A DNA stretch of 64,000 nt from Argyresthia goedartella (GCA_949825045.1 OX463827.1:6408501-6472500); one strand, 5' to 3'; counted from the stretch's first letter, positions 31,075 through 44,253 are shown. The notes: a model not told the origin generated them from the letters alone. Translations and numbers: made by a program.

Positions 31075-32324
31075 AAGATGATGCCCATCTAAGGATTGGT
31101 GGAGAACTTCGAAACTTCAATGTCATGTTTGAGCAGAAGTTGAATCTGGTGGAAGGTAAAACATAGACATACACATTTGTAAACGCAGAACAAACATTGC
31201 TTCCCGTCCCCACACATAAAAACATGCAATACCTGGGATTTTTGTCGGCTTGCTGCTGTCTGGTAAAACAATAGATATTTAAATTAAAAATTGTTGTGCC
31301 TACGCCCTTACCCGGCCATGACGAGACTTTACCTACATGCGCGTGCGACAGTAACTGAAGACAGAGCGACGACGCCGCCGCGCCGCAGCAACCTCGCAAC
31401 TGCGTGCAATCGAATTATACTTCCCTGTATCTCTACAAAGCTGCAGCGATGGGCTAGCCCCCAATCACGCTTAATTGGAGTATCGAATAACTGGCTAAAC
31501 GTGAGCATAATTGTGCCCTTGCCATCCCATATTGGAAAAGAAGCGTCTTTTGTTTATATCTTTACTCTTCGTATCTTTCAACTCGTACACGGTAGAGTTA
31601 ATTGAGATTATTTCAACAACTCAAGTTGTTTAAATGCTATCCACAAAATACAGCTAATTATTACCAGTTTTTAATTTTTGAGGTTTGACTTTTATATCTT
31701 TTGATTATTATCTTCTAATAATGCTGCGTTCCTAAATATACTTCGATGATTACGTAAACTATAAGGCCCTATTACGCTAAACAGGCCGACGATGAAATAA
31801 TCTAAGCCACCTGCCAACGATTAAATAAATAAGCTTGACTATTTCGCTTCATGAAACGAGGCGAATAAAGATAATGTTAATGGCTAGAAGGCTAAGATGT
31901 TACATTCACAGTAAGATACCCCGACGCAGTACTATTAAAGTCCTTACGGAACACGTAATAAAAACGGTTATAGTGTAGTTTACTAGAAAACGTTGGCACT
32001 GCGTTCCTTGGAAGTCATAAAACATAATTGATGACTGCAAATCTGTTTGGCGATTTTAATTAAAGATTGCATAGAGCCTTTCACTGGGTTGGCATTCGAT
32101 TCTGAATATCAGAATACTATTGCGTATGATACATAAGTTTGTTGCACATCCTCATAAATGAGATAATTATATGGCGGTTCATACGACGAATAGTTCCATC
32201 GATTCTAGATGTTTCTGGAATTCTGGGAAGTCGTACAAAGATGGAATGTTTACATGTGGCGTGCGGGTTACCCGTCCCAAAACAGTAAATAGTAAAAAAA
32301 AGGCTACTATTAGTATAATATAAT
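31075..32324. other. Repeat scraps and unannotated sequence
   Basis: 31160-31265 resembles a SINE-D body in minus orientation. 31435-31540 (GCTGCAGCGATGGGCTAGCC, CGCTTAATTGGAGTATCG) matches part of SINE-C. 31540-32324 is unannotated AT-rich sequence. Confidence 0.4.
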
Positions 32325-32990
32325 ATTAGTAGCTAGTACATCAAAAATACTGATTTGCACAGCAAAAAAGGATCAACAAAAACACTTTTTATGTTTTAAA
32401 TATTTTATGTTTACTCAAGTTTATGTTTTAAGTATTTTATCTACACACGTATCATAAACCCTCTTTACTGCGTACAAAAATCGCACGTTACGATCAGCAT
32501 AATGTTAAACTACTTGGTAAAAACTCATTTATTATCTGAAAAATTACACATTATGACCATAATGTGTAGTTTTTCTAATTTCGAAGTTCGAACGCCGTCG
32601 CCCGCCTGCGTGCCGCCGCTAGTTTGTCTGTGAAGTTGGTACTACAGAACAAGCTAAACAACTGCAGAGCCACAATGCCGGTCAAACATGCGGTTCCTGA
32701 ACACATCAAAAAGAGCTTATGATACGTGTGTAGATAAACTAGTGTATGTAACTGTACATAATTAGGCATTAAACCTCTCGAGCGATATTATATGAACCCA
32801 CTCTCGAGTATTAATGCCCTCCATTATGTAGCAGTCACATAAACTACTATTTTGTTCTTGCATGTTCAACCTAACCCGAAGGATAAAGGGGGCTTCACTT
32901 CGCTCACCCCCTTTACCCTTCACCTAACCGCAGCATTTTGCCCTGATATTTGCTGTGCAAATCAGTATTTTTGATGTGCAGTCTAATATT
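32325..32990 (-). mobile_element. MITE-1 family, copy 7, carrying a nested insertion
   Basis: The first part is GTACATCAAAAATACTGATT through TTATGTTTTAAGTATTT (to 32439); the second part is TTGTTCTTGCATGTTCAACC to TTTTTGATGTGCAGTCTAAT (from about 32851). About 410 bp of foreign DNA separates them. Confidence 0.7.
32438..32736. mobile_element. TA-flanked TIR element nested in MITE-1 copy 7
   Basis: TCTACACACGTATCATAA (32440) and its exact reverse complement ending at 32734, flanked by TA on both sides. The interior has a foldback (ACACATTATG/CATAATGTGT) and a GC-rich stretch. Sequence at 32764-32819 (GGCATTAAACCTCTCGAG and its approximate complement) is a separate inverted repeat. Confidence 0.65.
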
Positions 32991-35900
32991 TGCCAAAAAA
33001 AAAACAGGTAAATCCAGATTTTATCCCATTGACATTTCAGTGCTCACACCTCGCTCTATAAAATCTTCAATGATTCAACCAACATCACATTTTTATGAAT
33101 CAGCATAAAAACGATCACGCAACCAGTTCAGCACTCACTTACTTTTAATACGCGTGGCACTTTGCAGGAATACGTTAGAGTTGAGGATTATGTGGGTACT
33201 TCTAGAAACCTGCTTAGCATAAGCTACCATACTGGGCTGGACAGCACAGCTGCCACTCGCCAGTCACTTTAAAGGCAGTACTGCCGACACCCAATCTGGA
33301 GTCTGCTTCTTGATTCAGTATCTTGCTACATTTTTAACGGATATACAAAAAAATAATCTCGCCTTTTTATACGGGGTTAGAAGATCATAATCATATTTAT
33401 TATCATTATCACAGCGAAACGCCTTTACCGTTCAGCCAGTGATTCAACACTCCATTGTGCGTGACAGGGGGCTAGCCCATCACCGCAGCTATTGCGATTG
33501 AAGGTTTCCTAAAGATGTTTTCCATCACCGAAATTGGAAGATGTACGCGTTGTCTCATTTAGCCAGTCATTCAAATACACTTTCCTTTTCGCGAGTTAGG
33601 GATCAGCCCATTCCCAACGCTGAGATATGAATGGCTTATATTTACTGTTTGTCAAATGTACTAAAAATCTACACCCACAAAATACTTTCTCATCCCAACT
33701 CATCAAAGTTATTTAATTTTTATCAAAATTGTTAACTCTATTTTATACTAAACTAGATGGGTCGCCTCGCTCCCCTCCGCTTCGCTTCGGCTCCTGTTGT
33801 ATTATAAAGTTGGACCTAACAAACCTAACTTTTGTATTCGGACAAAAAGTGGTTTCGGATAGCAACCAACACTAAAACAGATAAATAAAATTAAATTTGA
33901 TGGTCATTTAGTAAATTTGGTAGTCAAAACTTATAGTAAACAATATATTTGTTGCCTTCACCTAGTGAAGAGCTCAGCAACCATTACACAACAGTATAGT
34001 AGTTGCAGTGCGCTAGATACCTAAAGAGTTGATTTTTTACTTTTAGGAATGTATTACTTATGATAAAATATTTAAGTACCAAAACCTTAAATTAAAGCTA
34101 GAGTGTAATTATCAAGACAAATCAAAACAGCTAGAATTATAAAAGTAAACGAGTTTGGAAATAACTTCAAAAGCTGTTAGTTACTTTCTAGGCCATGAGA
34201 GCCCAGAAATCTGAAATCAACACAAGACAGAATATCGAAGTCACTGGGATCGGGTACGCAGTCAGCATCGCGCCGCGATGTCTCGGCGGCCGATACAAGT
34301 TTGTAGACAGACTAGCCATTCCTTACCGACCTCCTTAAATAAAGGAACAAACAACGGTGAACGCGAAACGTGCAGCAAACGTTCGGAAAAACAATTGGCC
34401 TCATGCATCAGTCAGGCAGGATTCACCAATTTAAACATTTACAGTATGAAAAAGATAACATGATGACGGGTGCCAGTCTTGCTTAGAAACATCGATGAAT
34501 CAAATGAATCGATACACTCTTCAAACATTTGTGAATCGGATGCAGCAAATTTGGATAGATTTTAACATTATTTTTTCAATTTTTCTGATTCTTTCCTTTC
34601 TTTTTTTTAAGGTTTGCCCCTCTAGGGCTCAGGCAAAGGTCTATTCAACATGCAGCCAATTCTTAAGACTTTTAGATTATTTCCTATCGTTTCGGTTACG
34701 TCCCTAGTATTTAAAAAGTGGATTTTATGAAGCTTTAGGTTTTCTGTCACACCACCTATAAGATGTTATGAACTGTAGGAAGCACAAATTTAGGCAAAAT
34801 TGGCCATACAAATTATTCACATTCGTCATGAGTTTTATTTAGGATTCACCCATTCACAACTTTGACATAATTTATACATTTTGGCAGATGCCAAAACGAT
34901 TTATGACGTTAAATTGATTTAACGAATACTACGCATGTCTGAAGATTAATCCATCCCAAATTAACCATGAATTACGATTGCTAGATCCAAAGGCAGCATT
35001 TGAAACGGTCGCCAATATCTGAAATTTTTCAGCAACTAAAGATCACGGGGATGCAATCCTGTGCATCTGCGACCCAATAGAGAATAGGTCGTAATCGTGA
35101 GGATATTGCTACCAATTTAAAGTTTTCATACATGTATGTAGGTAAAATACTACGTAGTATGGATGGAGCTGTATTATCATTTGGCAATCACATTTGTCAA
35201 TAGGTCAATTACTGAACATTGTTGATTGTTTACTGGCGTGACGCCAAACACTGATTGAATGTGGTGCGTGCGGTTTGAGAAGATACTTACAAAGTCGAAG
35301 CGTGTCAGAGTAAAGTTTGCTATGCTATAGATAAACGGTATGTTTTTGAGTGAATGTCTCAAGGGCATTTTTTTGCGGTGTGGCTGAAAATCTGTGTTTA
35401 AAATGCGTGTATCACTGTGACATTTTTTGACGGTCTTCGCCGCTCTATAATATAATAATTGTATATTGTCAGGTCATAACTATTAAATTGTTAAGTTATT
35501 TGGGATTAATAAAAGGGAAATAACAAAACGGCGAATAAAAAACGAATTGAACTAATGTCTAAGAACAGCGGAGTTTCCTGAAATGAGCGAAAAAAATACT
35601 GAATTGCGCGACGAAATTATTGAATGAATAAGCCACCGCTTATTGGCTGAATAAAGACTGTCTGGGTGAAGTGGCGGGTCAGGTTTTAATACAATAATAG
35701 CATTTATACCCCGCGCCACGAATTAGGAGCGCTGGGCGACGTCGTTGGCGGGTTGGGACATAAATCCCGACGAATTGTAAACCAACCCTTTTCCTAACTC
35801 GGTTAAAAAGGTGTGAAGATATAAGTAACTATGCCGATTTCACGGAATGCTGCTATTGAATTTTATTAGCATGTCATGGGGTTCAAAATAGCGATGCCTC

Positions 35901-37405
35901 AGAACCAGGTCCAGGTGTTTACCGGTTAAATATCATACTGGATTAGATATATGGATGTAGCAGATGATTTGTCAAACTTATAGTTTAGCGACATCCTAGA
36001 ATTCATTAAGCGAACAAGAAGATTTGGGGAGGGACATCTGTTGCACCAACAGTAAGTCAGTAACCAGTGCCCGAACACTGGGAATTGGGTGAAATAGTCA
36101 CGATAGAGGACCGATCACCCGCCTGGGGTTCAGCGGGCGTCCCACCTCATCATCATCATACTGGATGGAGACAGCATGACTTGGACTCAGTCCATCAAAT
36201 GTATTAGGCGGCTGTTGAGACCCATGTCTCGCATTTTCTGGAACCTCAGCCTTGCATACATTGCATCACCACTTGCCTTAGTAAATATTGCATACCACAC
36301 GATTATTAAAAGAAAGAATTTGTAAACAAACACTTCGATTCAATGGTAGAGTCGTATGACTATGAACCAGTTTGGATTGTGCCAGGAACACCTTCCTTCC
36401 CCGCGATGGCCAGTTTCTGTAGCCGATGAGGGGGGCGGGGTGGATCTTGCAGTTCTGTACGTAGTGGACACTGGTAATGGTTCTGTGAAACGGATGTAAG
36501 AAGGTCCGTTGACGGCGAATGATCGAGAGTGTGAAATAATATATGGGCGTATTGCTTTATTGAGAGTGTAACAGGAAGTTTCACAACAATACCTGAGATG
36601 CCTGGGTTAACTCTACAGTGGTTCCCCGTAGTATGTACAAAATAAATCAGACAAAGCGGCACGAGGAAGCTAAGCTATCGCCGCATCTGGGAAACATGGA
36701 ACCATGGATGTTTGTGACCAATCCTAAAAAAAACTTCAGTCATTTTGTTTTTCATGATTTAACTTTGCCTCAAACGTCTGTGGATAAATGGGTACCAGGT
36801 TTCCTATGCCTATGACATCTGCACAGGAGTATCTTATACCATTCAGTAGAGAAGAAGTGTGAAAAACCATAACTAAACTTAGCGTCATGCCGGTTTCCAT
36901 GCGGGGTTGAAGAGGCAGTTGGGTCCAGTTTTAACTAGTTATTAAATACTCCAATGCGAAGAAGGCTGAGTTAACAATACACACCCGATGAAGCTGGTGT
37001 TTACGGGTGTAGTATAGTGCGGAATAAGCATTAGGTACTACCTAAATATACAAGGTATGTGATCAGAGTAATGCGGTCAAGTATTTTGTGGTAATAGCAA
37101 AAACTGTTTAATCTCTGTCCTTGTTACCAGCCTGAACCGGTACTATCTGGTAAGACCTAATAAGACATTGCTTAGGCTTGGCTAAAAGTGTTGAGACAAA
37201 CCAAATTGTAAGTGACAAGTGTATTCACTTGTTGGTGTAGTGATTGTTTAATTTTAATTATAAATATGTTAATTTTAATTGTAATTTCAATTAGGTACAT
37301 TGAAACGTTTGGGGTCGTTCCTGGGAATCTTGAAATTTTGCTATATTTAATTGAAACATTCACTCAAAAAATTTAACATTCAGTTTCATTAGATTCAGAA
37401 TTTTT
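32991..37405. other. Mostly unique intron-like sequence
   Basis: I see only scraps of repeats: 33420-33560 resembles SINE-C (GACAGGGGGCTAGCCCATC, GAAGGTTTCC), and 33760-33800 holds CTCCCCTCCGCTTCGCTTCG of a dispersed repeat. Open frames are under about 100 codons and without family features. No RNA gene or promoter set found. Confidence 0.4.
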
Positions 37406-37407
37406 TC

Positions 37408-37860
37408 ACAATGAAATGAAATGAAATCTGTTTATTGTTTATTTTTCTTACTTCCTAATTATAGTAATGCACCTCCCAAACCGGGGTGACCTGTATGTCA
37501 GGAGCTAGAGCCAAATCGGAAAATAGTTTTCTGTTTATAGCTACGTAGGAATGATTATAGTTACTTAATTAGTTACCAAAAATATCTTAGGATTTAGTAA
37601 ATTATTAATTTGTGTATTTACTTTCCTAAGTATACAAAAGGGAGGAAGGGTTGACATTTTAGGCAAAATTTAACAATATTCAATAACAACTCTCACAATA
37701 ACTGAATCATCTTCACGGCATAACATTGGATTCAATAACTATTGTATAAAGGAAAGTCCAAGACGAGATTTCTTTATTACTGTAGATATTTACATATACT
37801 TAGTGAACGTAACTTTTTTGCTTCTTCTCTGTATTAAACCGTAGACCAATATTATATTTC
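37408..37860 (-). mobile_element. Two LINE 3' ends, minus orientation
   Basis: 37411-37530 starts with the simple tail GAAATGAAATGAAATCTG-TTTATT and holds CCCAAACCGGGGTGACC. 37775-37850 (ACTGTAGATATTTACATATA, CTTCTTCTCTGTATTAAACC) is a diverged LINE-X end. Confidence 0.5.
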
Positions 37861-40240
37861 ACTCAAGAAAACTGGTAAAAATATTGGTCTCGTAAAGTAC
37901 TTATCCCCTTGTGGGCAACCGCCGTAAATTGTAACATGAGCTATTCTAAATATAGACTTCACAGTCCTGAAAAAGATGATTCGCTATTTCGATATGACAG
38001 CTTCTCTTTTTCATCGTATTTTTTGTATAAAAATCTGTGGTTCTCAGTTCGTCATAAACTTGTTATGTTAAATCCGTCTGGTTCCACAATAAAATAGCTC
38101 TATTTATTGCGTACCTAATTAAACTCCAGAAGTGCGCCACAAAGACGGATAATTCTGAGGCGACCGAAACTGAGGTTAAGTTGGCTATTTCCAAACGTCT
38201 GGCAAGACACGACATAGGTGGCTTCTTTTTCTGGCCGCTTGTTGATATAATAATTAGGATGATTCCGTATTTAATTTTCGTATCTCGTCTGATTGTCTGA
38301 CAATTCGAGAGCCTTTTCTCAGTGACGAGTGACTGGATGACGCCAGGAAAAAAAATACCTGTTTAAATTGATATATAATATCAATTTAAACAGGTATTTT
38401 GGGGCTGAAACAATGCTGAAAATAAGCCATTGGCCAGAAAAAAATCAAGGGTACAATCTGAGAAAATAATCCGTTATTCCCATCAAAAAATATTACAGGT
38501 AAAGTGAAATATCCGTAAACAACATAATATCCTTCATCTGTCCTCTATGGTGTAGTTTGTTAAAATGCCGTTAAGTTGGCTGTCCTGTAAAAGGCAAGTG
38601 TGAACAGTTTTCCTGTCAGTCGATAACGCGGATGACAGAAGGAACATAAACAAATATTAATATAGTATTTTAGTTTTATAATAAAACCAGCCTCAAGTAC
38701 AACCGCGCAAAAACTGTGAACAAATAACTTCACGAGGGGTGTTATTAAAAAAAAAGTTCATTAAAATATCCCAAAATTTCATTAAATTAAATTATAATAA
38801 AATAAAAAATTAATAATATATGAACACCAACTCACAGACTATGAATATCTTGATACTAATGCATACCAATTGGCTTTAAGATCACTTATTTTATATCAAA
38901 TAAACAAGTTGATTTGATTTGAATTGAAAAAGTAATACGTATATTTTTAGCATGGCCAATTAAAAATAAGGACAGTCATTTCATAATCATGTTGCATTTT
39001 CCGACCGACGCAAGTTAATTAAATCCCGGAGGGTTCTTCCCCTTAACCTCGAGAAATAGGCAACAATCAATCATCAAGGACAATCAAGGAAAAAACGCCT
39101 CGTTCAATGTATTATTTCACATATTATATAAGGTAGGTACATCCGTACCGTACCTACACTTATGTATATTTTCAGTTGGAAAATAAACATGTCATGAACA
39201 AGTTTATGCAGATCCCTCTTGACCAGTTTTTTTTTTTTTAATAATTGTTGCTTGGATTTAAAACTGTTCAGCCATCAGCAACAATTCTGTAAAACGAATT
39301 TAAGACTATACCGCGTTTTAAAAAACAGTTTTTATATGTACTACGAAACGAGTTTGTTTTCTTTCTCCCTTCAGGTGTTTGTTGATATCAGTAGTAGTCA
39401 GACCTTGGCCTTAGACATTTCTATGAATGGCCGCCCACGAATAAGTACATTAAAAACATGTGAATGAAATACAAAGTTCGACATAACATAACACGGTATA
39501 ATCACAACAACAGTTGGGTTTCAGCCAAATCTTGCTGGATTTTATGAAAATTCAGGGTTCATCTTGTAGTAATTCACGTTTAAATCGTCGTCAGCCAGAC
39601 GGCGTTGACAAGATATCTTGGTGGGTTTGTGGCCGGTTAACGATTAGTTTAAAAAATACTCTTTCGCGAATCGGACTATTTATTAGTTCTGACTTTTGAA
39701 AGTGAATTCAAAATAGACACACATATCTATAGAACTTACAATTATACCACGAACGAAATATTCTAGTCCAGTCCCCTCATCTTATACATGATGGTTTTAT
39801 CTCCATGTTAATATTCTTTATTTTATAGATATGCATTTAACCATAAAAGCAAAAAAGTCACAAAACTATACTGGTTTGTTTCTAAAAATAGAATAATTTA
39901 CACTTAATCATTGTTCGTCTAAGGCTTTACAAATTAAAAAAACATAAAAAATGGCGACCCACGTCATAGTTTTTGTGTTCACGTAGCTTTTATTGTCGTA
40001 CCTATTTCTCATAACGTAAGGTTTAATATTGAACTAAGTGGCAAGAAATTAGTGCTTATGGCCGTTGACCTGGAGCTATGACGTAAATTAATCTTACATG
40101 TCTTTGTAAAGTACGAATATTCTATTTATAGCTTTGGTTTCGAAGTTCTTTAGTGTCTACTTAGTCATTATACATTAATATTCTTTATTGAAGTAGAGGT
40201 CTATATCCAGCAGTTATGATCATGATGATAATGATGACTA
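37861..40240. other. Mostly unique intron-like sequence with one long palindrome
   Basis: Unique AT-rich sequence; no coding or RNA feature recognised apart from the palindrome at 38352-38400. A LINE-like CCAGCAG ... GATGATGATAATGATGA tail lies near 40205. Confidence 0.4.
38352..38400. repeat. Perfect 49-bp palindrome, 23-bp arms
   Basis: AAAATACCTGTTTAAATTG-ATAT is followed by ATA and then its exact reverse complement. No target duplication or flanking TIR is apparent. Confidence 0.95.
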
Positions 40241-40241
40241 T

Positions 40242-40560
40242 TTTAACCCCCGACGACGAAAAAGAGAGTTTTATGGTTTGAACCGTCGTTCTGTGAGTCT
40301 TTGAGTATCTGTTTGAGGCACTCTATCTCTCAAACGGGTGGACGCATTTTGATGTAATTTTTTTCAAATGGTAGTAGGCTTCACTGCGATTGTTCTTAGA
40401 TATGTTTTATTAAAATCGGCTCAGTAGTTCGCAAGTTATCAGCTTAGCAAGGAATAGCGGTCAAACGAGCGGACGGATTATAATGAGTTTTTTTTTTGTA
40501 GTTGGAAGTAGACTTTACTGCGATGGTTGTTAGATATGTTTATTAAAAACGGTTCAGTAG
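40242..40560 (+). mobile_element. CCCCCGACGA-type dispersed repeat, copy 1
   Basis: ACCCCCGACGACGAAAAAGA, CAAACGGGTGGACGCATTTT and CTGCGATTGTTCTTAGATATG. The internal unit (about 110 bp) recurs within the element. Related copies lie at 45265-45480 and 52200-52697. Confidence 0.6.
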
Positions 40561-40824
40561 TAAACAGCCTAAATAGAAAACAAGTGAACCAAGTTGTTCA
40601 CGGCTACACGGTTTCATTAATAGATCGGGGGTGTTTCTTGTTTTTAATTTATAGAGATCATTTATTTCATAAGATATGGGTCTCATCATTTCTGGTGCTG
40701 CTGACATATCATGACGTCACGAGTCACAACTCCTACACCGTTGTTAGAGTCCTTCAAAGAAAATAGTCTTTAAATTTAAGATACTACATATGTACATTAC
40801 CTTTACATTATAATTTCATAATTT

Positions 40825-40930
40825 CTTTATTGTACTGCAATCAACATATTCAGAAACCTTTCTCTAACAATAGGTTTCTTCAAGCAAACCATGGTGGGAC
40901 AGAAGAGGTAGACCAAGCGGGGGAAACACT
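40825..40930 (-). mobile_element. LINE 3' end
   Basis: TTTCTTTATTGTACTGCAAT and GGTTTCTTCAAGCAAACC, similar to the minus-strand ends at 10885 and 15765. Confidence 0.45.
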
Positions 40931-41040
40931 GTGCAAACAAATAGAAACATACTATGTATTAATATAGCCTTATATATCTAAATTTCTAACTACTGAATAT
41001 GTAAATATAGAAAAATAGACTTTTTATATAAAATAAATAA

Positions 41041-41300
41041 TAAATGTAGCCCATTAATGACCCCACCGAGGGGCACAGGCCTTTACCCGGATAAGAGTAA
41101 GATTAAGCCATACTCCACCACGCTGGCTCAGTGCGGGTTGATGGAGGGGTTTTACGACCACTACCACGTAGCGGTAGTAGCCGGGACCTACAGCTTAACG
41201 TGCTATCCGAAACACTGAACGTCCGATAATGTGCTTAAGATAAATTAATTATCTCATTGGTACATGGTCAGGATTCGAACCTGCATCTCCTGTGTGAGAA
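41041..41300 (-). mobile_element. SINE-C copy 4, nearly complete
   Basis: TGTAGCCCATTAATGACCCC, CCACCACGCTGGCTCAGTGC, GGTACATGGTCAGGATTCG and AACCTGCATCTCCTGTGTGA, the reverse of copy 3. Confidence 0.7.
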
Positions 41301-41319
41301 GACGAAGCTCTTCTGTATA

Positions 41320-41530
41320 TTGACGACCTCTGTTACGCAGCGGTTATAGCTGTGCCTACCATGCCAGAGGTCCCGGGTTCGATCCCCGGCTGGGGGTAGA
41401 GAAGAAAAAAATACCCAGGTCTTGGATGTTTATATGTGAGTGACTTCGCTGTTTCTGGTTCCCACGACACAGGGTATCCTAGTGTGGGGCCAGAAGCATT
41501 GTATGTGCCTGTAAGTAAATGTTTATGTTT
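41320..41530 (+). mobile_element. SINE-D copy 3
   Basis: The head CTACCATGCCAGAGGTCCC has B box GGTTCGATCCC; the body has CCCAGGTCTTGGATGTTTAT and CACAGGGTATCCTAGTGTGG. Confidence 0.7.
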
Positions 41531-41639
41531 ATTTTTATATAAACAATCTTATGTATATAAACAATACTTAATAAATATAGCGTATTAACATTATCATATA
41601 TTATAACATAAATGAACAACGTACCAATCTAACTTGAAA

Positions 41640-41870
41640 GAGAAATGGAGTGCTTCTTATAGTAAATATAAAAAAATATAGTGATGGACTGGCTCTATTG
41701 GTGCAGGGAGGTTTATTCCACAATCGTATGGCCAGGATCCGAACCCGTGCTCGTAGGCTGCAGAGCAACGTTGTAAGGCTTTGAGTGAGCATAGAGTTCT
41801 CCGAGGCCTGCATGAAAAAAACAAAATCAAAGCCATCACGCAGGAAGTTAGGATAATGTGGATATGTCAC
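41640..41870 (-). mobile_element. Degenerate repeat with a tRNA-like piece
   Basis: GCCAGGATCCGAACCCGTG (41730) is a B-box-like sequence in minus orientation. The upstream GGCTCTATTGGTGCAGGGAG resembles a LINE end. The family is unclear. Confidence 0.35.
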
Positions 41871-41939
41871 CATATAAGATTTGAAAAAACCGTTAGCTTA
41901 TTAACTGTCGCTTGAGATTTCAAATAACTGATAAATTGT

Positions 41940-42245
41940 GAACAAGACCGACACGTATTAAAATTCGCCACGCTCACCCCCTTTATCCTTCGCCTACTCT
42001 GCCTGACCCACCGCTTCGCCCTGGGACCCTGTTCTGTAATGGAAAACGCCTAGCGAAAGCGAATCGATTGCCCCCAAGGGCGCAAAATGTCATATTTGGC
42101 TTGTCGGGCGGCGCCTATTTAGATTGGAGAAGAGAGTGACTGTTAAATACGGCATTTAGCGCCGTTCCCTTAAGAGAATTGGGCTCCCGGTATTTCGCTT
42201 TGCAATTCAAGTCTCAGCTACTTAACAATTTAACGGTTTGATTAT
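41940..42245. mobile_element. MITE-1/2-core related fragment
   Basis: CTCACCCCCTTTATCCTTCG and the later CCCGGTATTTCGCTTTGCAA plus AACAATTTAACGGTTT recall the MITE-2 core and side arm. The termini are not identifiable. Confidence 0.4.
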
Positions 42246-42282
42246 AACAACGAAAATAATAATGATAATAATATAATACCTT

Positions 42283-42523
42283 GTAATACCTTGGACACTA
42301 CTTACACACATTGATCTAGCCCCTAATTAGAATTCCCTGTATCTTGGGTACTAGACAATGATACACATACTTATATAGATAAATATTATACTTAGACAAA
42401 CAACCATGACAAGGGTACAAACATCCGTTTCCATCAAACAAATATTTGCCCCCACCGGGACTCGAACCCGGGACCCTTGGCTTCGTAGGCAGGGTGACCG
42501 CCGACTCGGCCATTCGCGTCGTC
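42283..42523 (-). mobile_element. SINE-A copy 7
   Basis: Near-complete: CCTTGGACACTACTTACACA, GATCTAGCCCCTAATTAG, GGGACTCGAACCCGGGACC, GCCGACTCGGCCATTCGCG. Confidence 0.85.
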
Positions 42524-43215
42524 GATATCGAAATCGATACATAATACTGTAAACACTCCGATACAGTATACAAATTATAGACTATCTTGCGAGATAAATT
42601 TATATAGCTAATGGTAGTCACAAACCTTCGTTATAGTATTCATATTACCCACGGAAGTGTTCCGAATTGTGAGCAGCCAGATCTACAAAAACAAACAAAG
42701 CGACACTCCCTTTTCCATAGGGAGTGGCAAAGGCACAGCAGCGCCCATGTTATTCGATACTCCATGTTTGTGTGACGGGGAGCTAGTCCATCGCCGCACC
42801 CACGGCTGAGCCCGCAAAAGCACCTATCTCAGAGAATCGAAATGAGCAAGAATAAATGCATAGAAGAATAAACAATCTACCTGCTAGCTGCACCTACCTA
42901 CCTGGCGGCTGGTGCAATCGAAATTGGATCTTCACTGTTACGAGCTAGGTGCGTGAATAATATATTCCACGTTTAACTAACTTCTGTAGTCGGTAAATAG
43001 GAAGCGGAAACAGTACTTTATATTATACGCGTATATCACATCATAATTACGCGGTACCAGCCACCGTTTAGCAAAATTACTTGCGTGGAATATTTTGCTG
43101 TGTGACAGTGCTAGTCGCTGTGGAAAGGAAACCATGGGGAAAAATATCCTGAAGAGTATCTAATTGATGTCACGGAATCGCAATGATAGGAAAAATATCT
43201 TCCATAGATGCCGGG
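42524..43215. other. SINE-C scrap and unannotated sequence
   Basis: 42715-42800 (GGAGTGGCAAAGGCACAGC, GACGGGGAGCTAGTCCATCG) matches the SINE-C body in minus orientation; the rest shows nothing recognisable. Confidence 0.4.
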
Positions 43216-43219
43216 TGCA

Positions 43220-43605
43220 AGCAGTCGGTTAAATGACAGGACTGTATGCATTTAACCGACAGGACTGTATGCATGTTAAAGCGACTTAGTCGAAAAAGGG
43301 ATATTACAATGTTCAAGATTACTTAAATGACAGGACTGTATGGGGTTAATCTGGCTCAACACAGACCTTGCTGTTAATAATTTTGTGATTATTTATTCCT
43401 GCTTATTAATCATAACAATTATTTTCTTCATATTTGTATTAGTTAAGCACAACCTATTTTTAAAAGAGATCTAAAAATCAATCTGTGGGAGTTTCTACGC
43501 CCTTCTACTCCCACAGTGGTCCAATGTAGAGAAGAGGCAAAAAATCACGTTTGCTAAGTATATGTAAATATCTACAGTAATAAAATACTTTGACTTTGAC
43601 TTTGA
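43220..43605 (+). mobile_element. LINE-X 3' end, + strand
   Basis: GACTTAGTCGAAAAAGGGAT, GACAGGACTGTATGGGGTTA and TCTGGCTCAACACAGACC match 48248-48345. It ends with CTACAGTAATAAAATACTTT and GACTTTGACTTTG tail units. A 25-bp duplication (GACAGGACTGTATGCAT) is at its start. It retains an 80-bp segment (GTGGGAGTTTCTACGCCC on) that the 48.4-kb copy lacks. Confidence 0.75.
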
Positions 43606-43799
43606 TAGTCGATTAGAGATCGGAGGATACCTTGAGCTGGAGTACTGGAACTCGTTCTGTCACTCTCAGCCGTATTCAGTCATTTAAAGAACGATCAATC
43701 CGATTCCAAATTTAAATTTACATACTAAATCATTCACTAAGCAACTAATACTTTCCCGTAGTAGTGCGGATTCTCTTTGTCGATATATCTAATATGTAT

Positions 43800-44050
43800 T
43801 CTTTACTATCTGATGCTCGCAACTTCATCTGTGTGTTCCTAGGAATTATCATTTACCGAGATAACCACCTTCTGATGCAGTCGGATAAAGAGTATCCTAT
43901 ATGTTAATCTAGCTCATAAACTATCTCAGTGCTCAATTTCATTCAAATCTGTCAAGCCATTTTAGCGTGATTGAGGCACAAACACACAAACATCCAAATA
44001 TCAAAACATCTAAACATCGCTACTTTCACATTTATAATATAAGTTGGATT
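43800..44050 (+). mobile_element. Dispersed repeat ending in CACATTTATAATATAAG
   Basis: The wording GTCAAGCCATTTTAGCGTG, AAACACACAAACATCC and TTTCACATTTATAATATAAG is the terminus of a repeat class I know from many lepidopteran sequences. It is degenerate here. Confidence 0.45.
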
Positions 44051-44104
44051 GCACGGTAATGGCACTTAATCTGAAAGGCTCGTCGCAGATGGCGCTGGTA
44101 TAGT

Positions 44105-44215
44105 AACAGACACATATAAACATCCAAGACCTGTTTTTTTTTTCTTTATCCCCAACCTGGGATCGAACCCGGGACCTCTCGCATGGTAGACAGAGCCACA
44201 ACCGCCGCCGTCAAA
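44105..44215 (-). mobile_element. SINE-D copy 4
   Basis: ACATATAAACATCCAAGACC, a poly(T) run, CCTGGGATCGAACCCGGGAC and CTCTCGCATGGTAGACAGAG. Confidence 0.65.
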
Positions 44216-44253
44216 AATAAGGGTTAATAATAAATTATACGATCAGGCTACAC

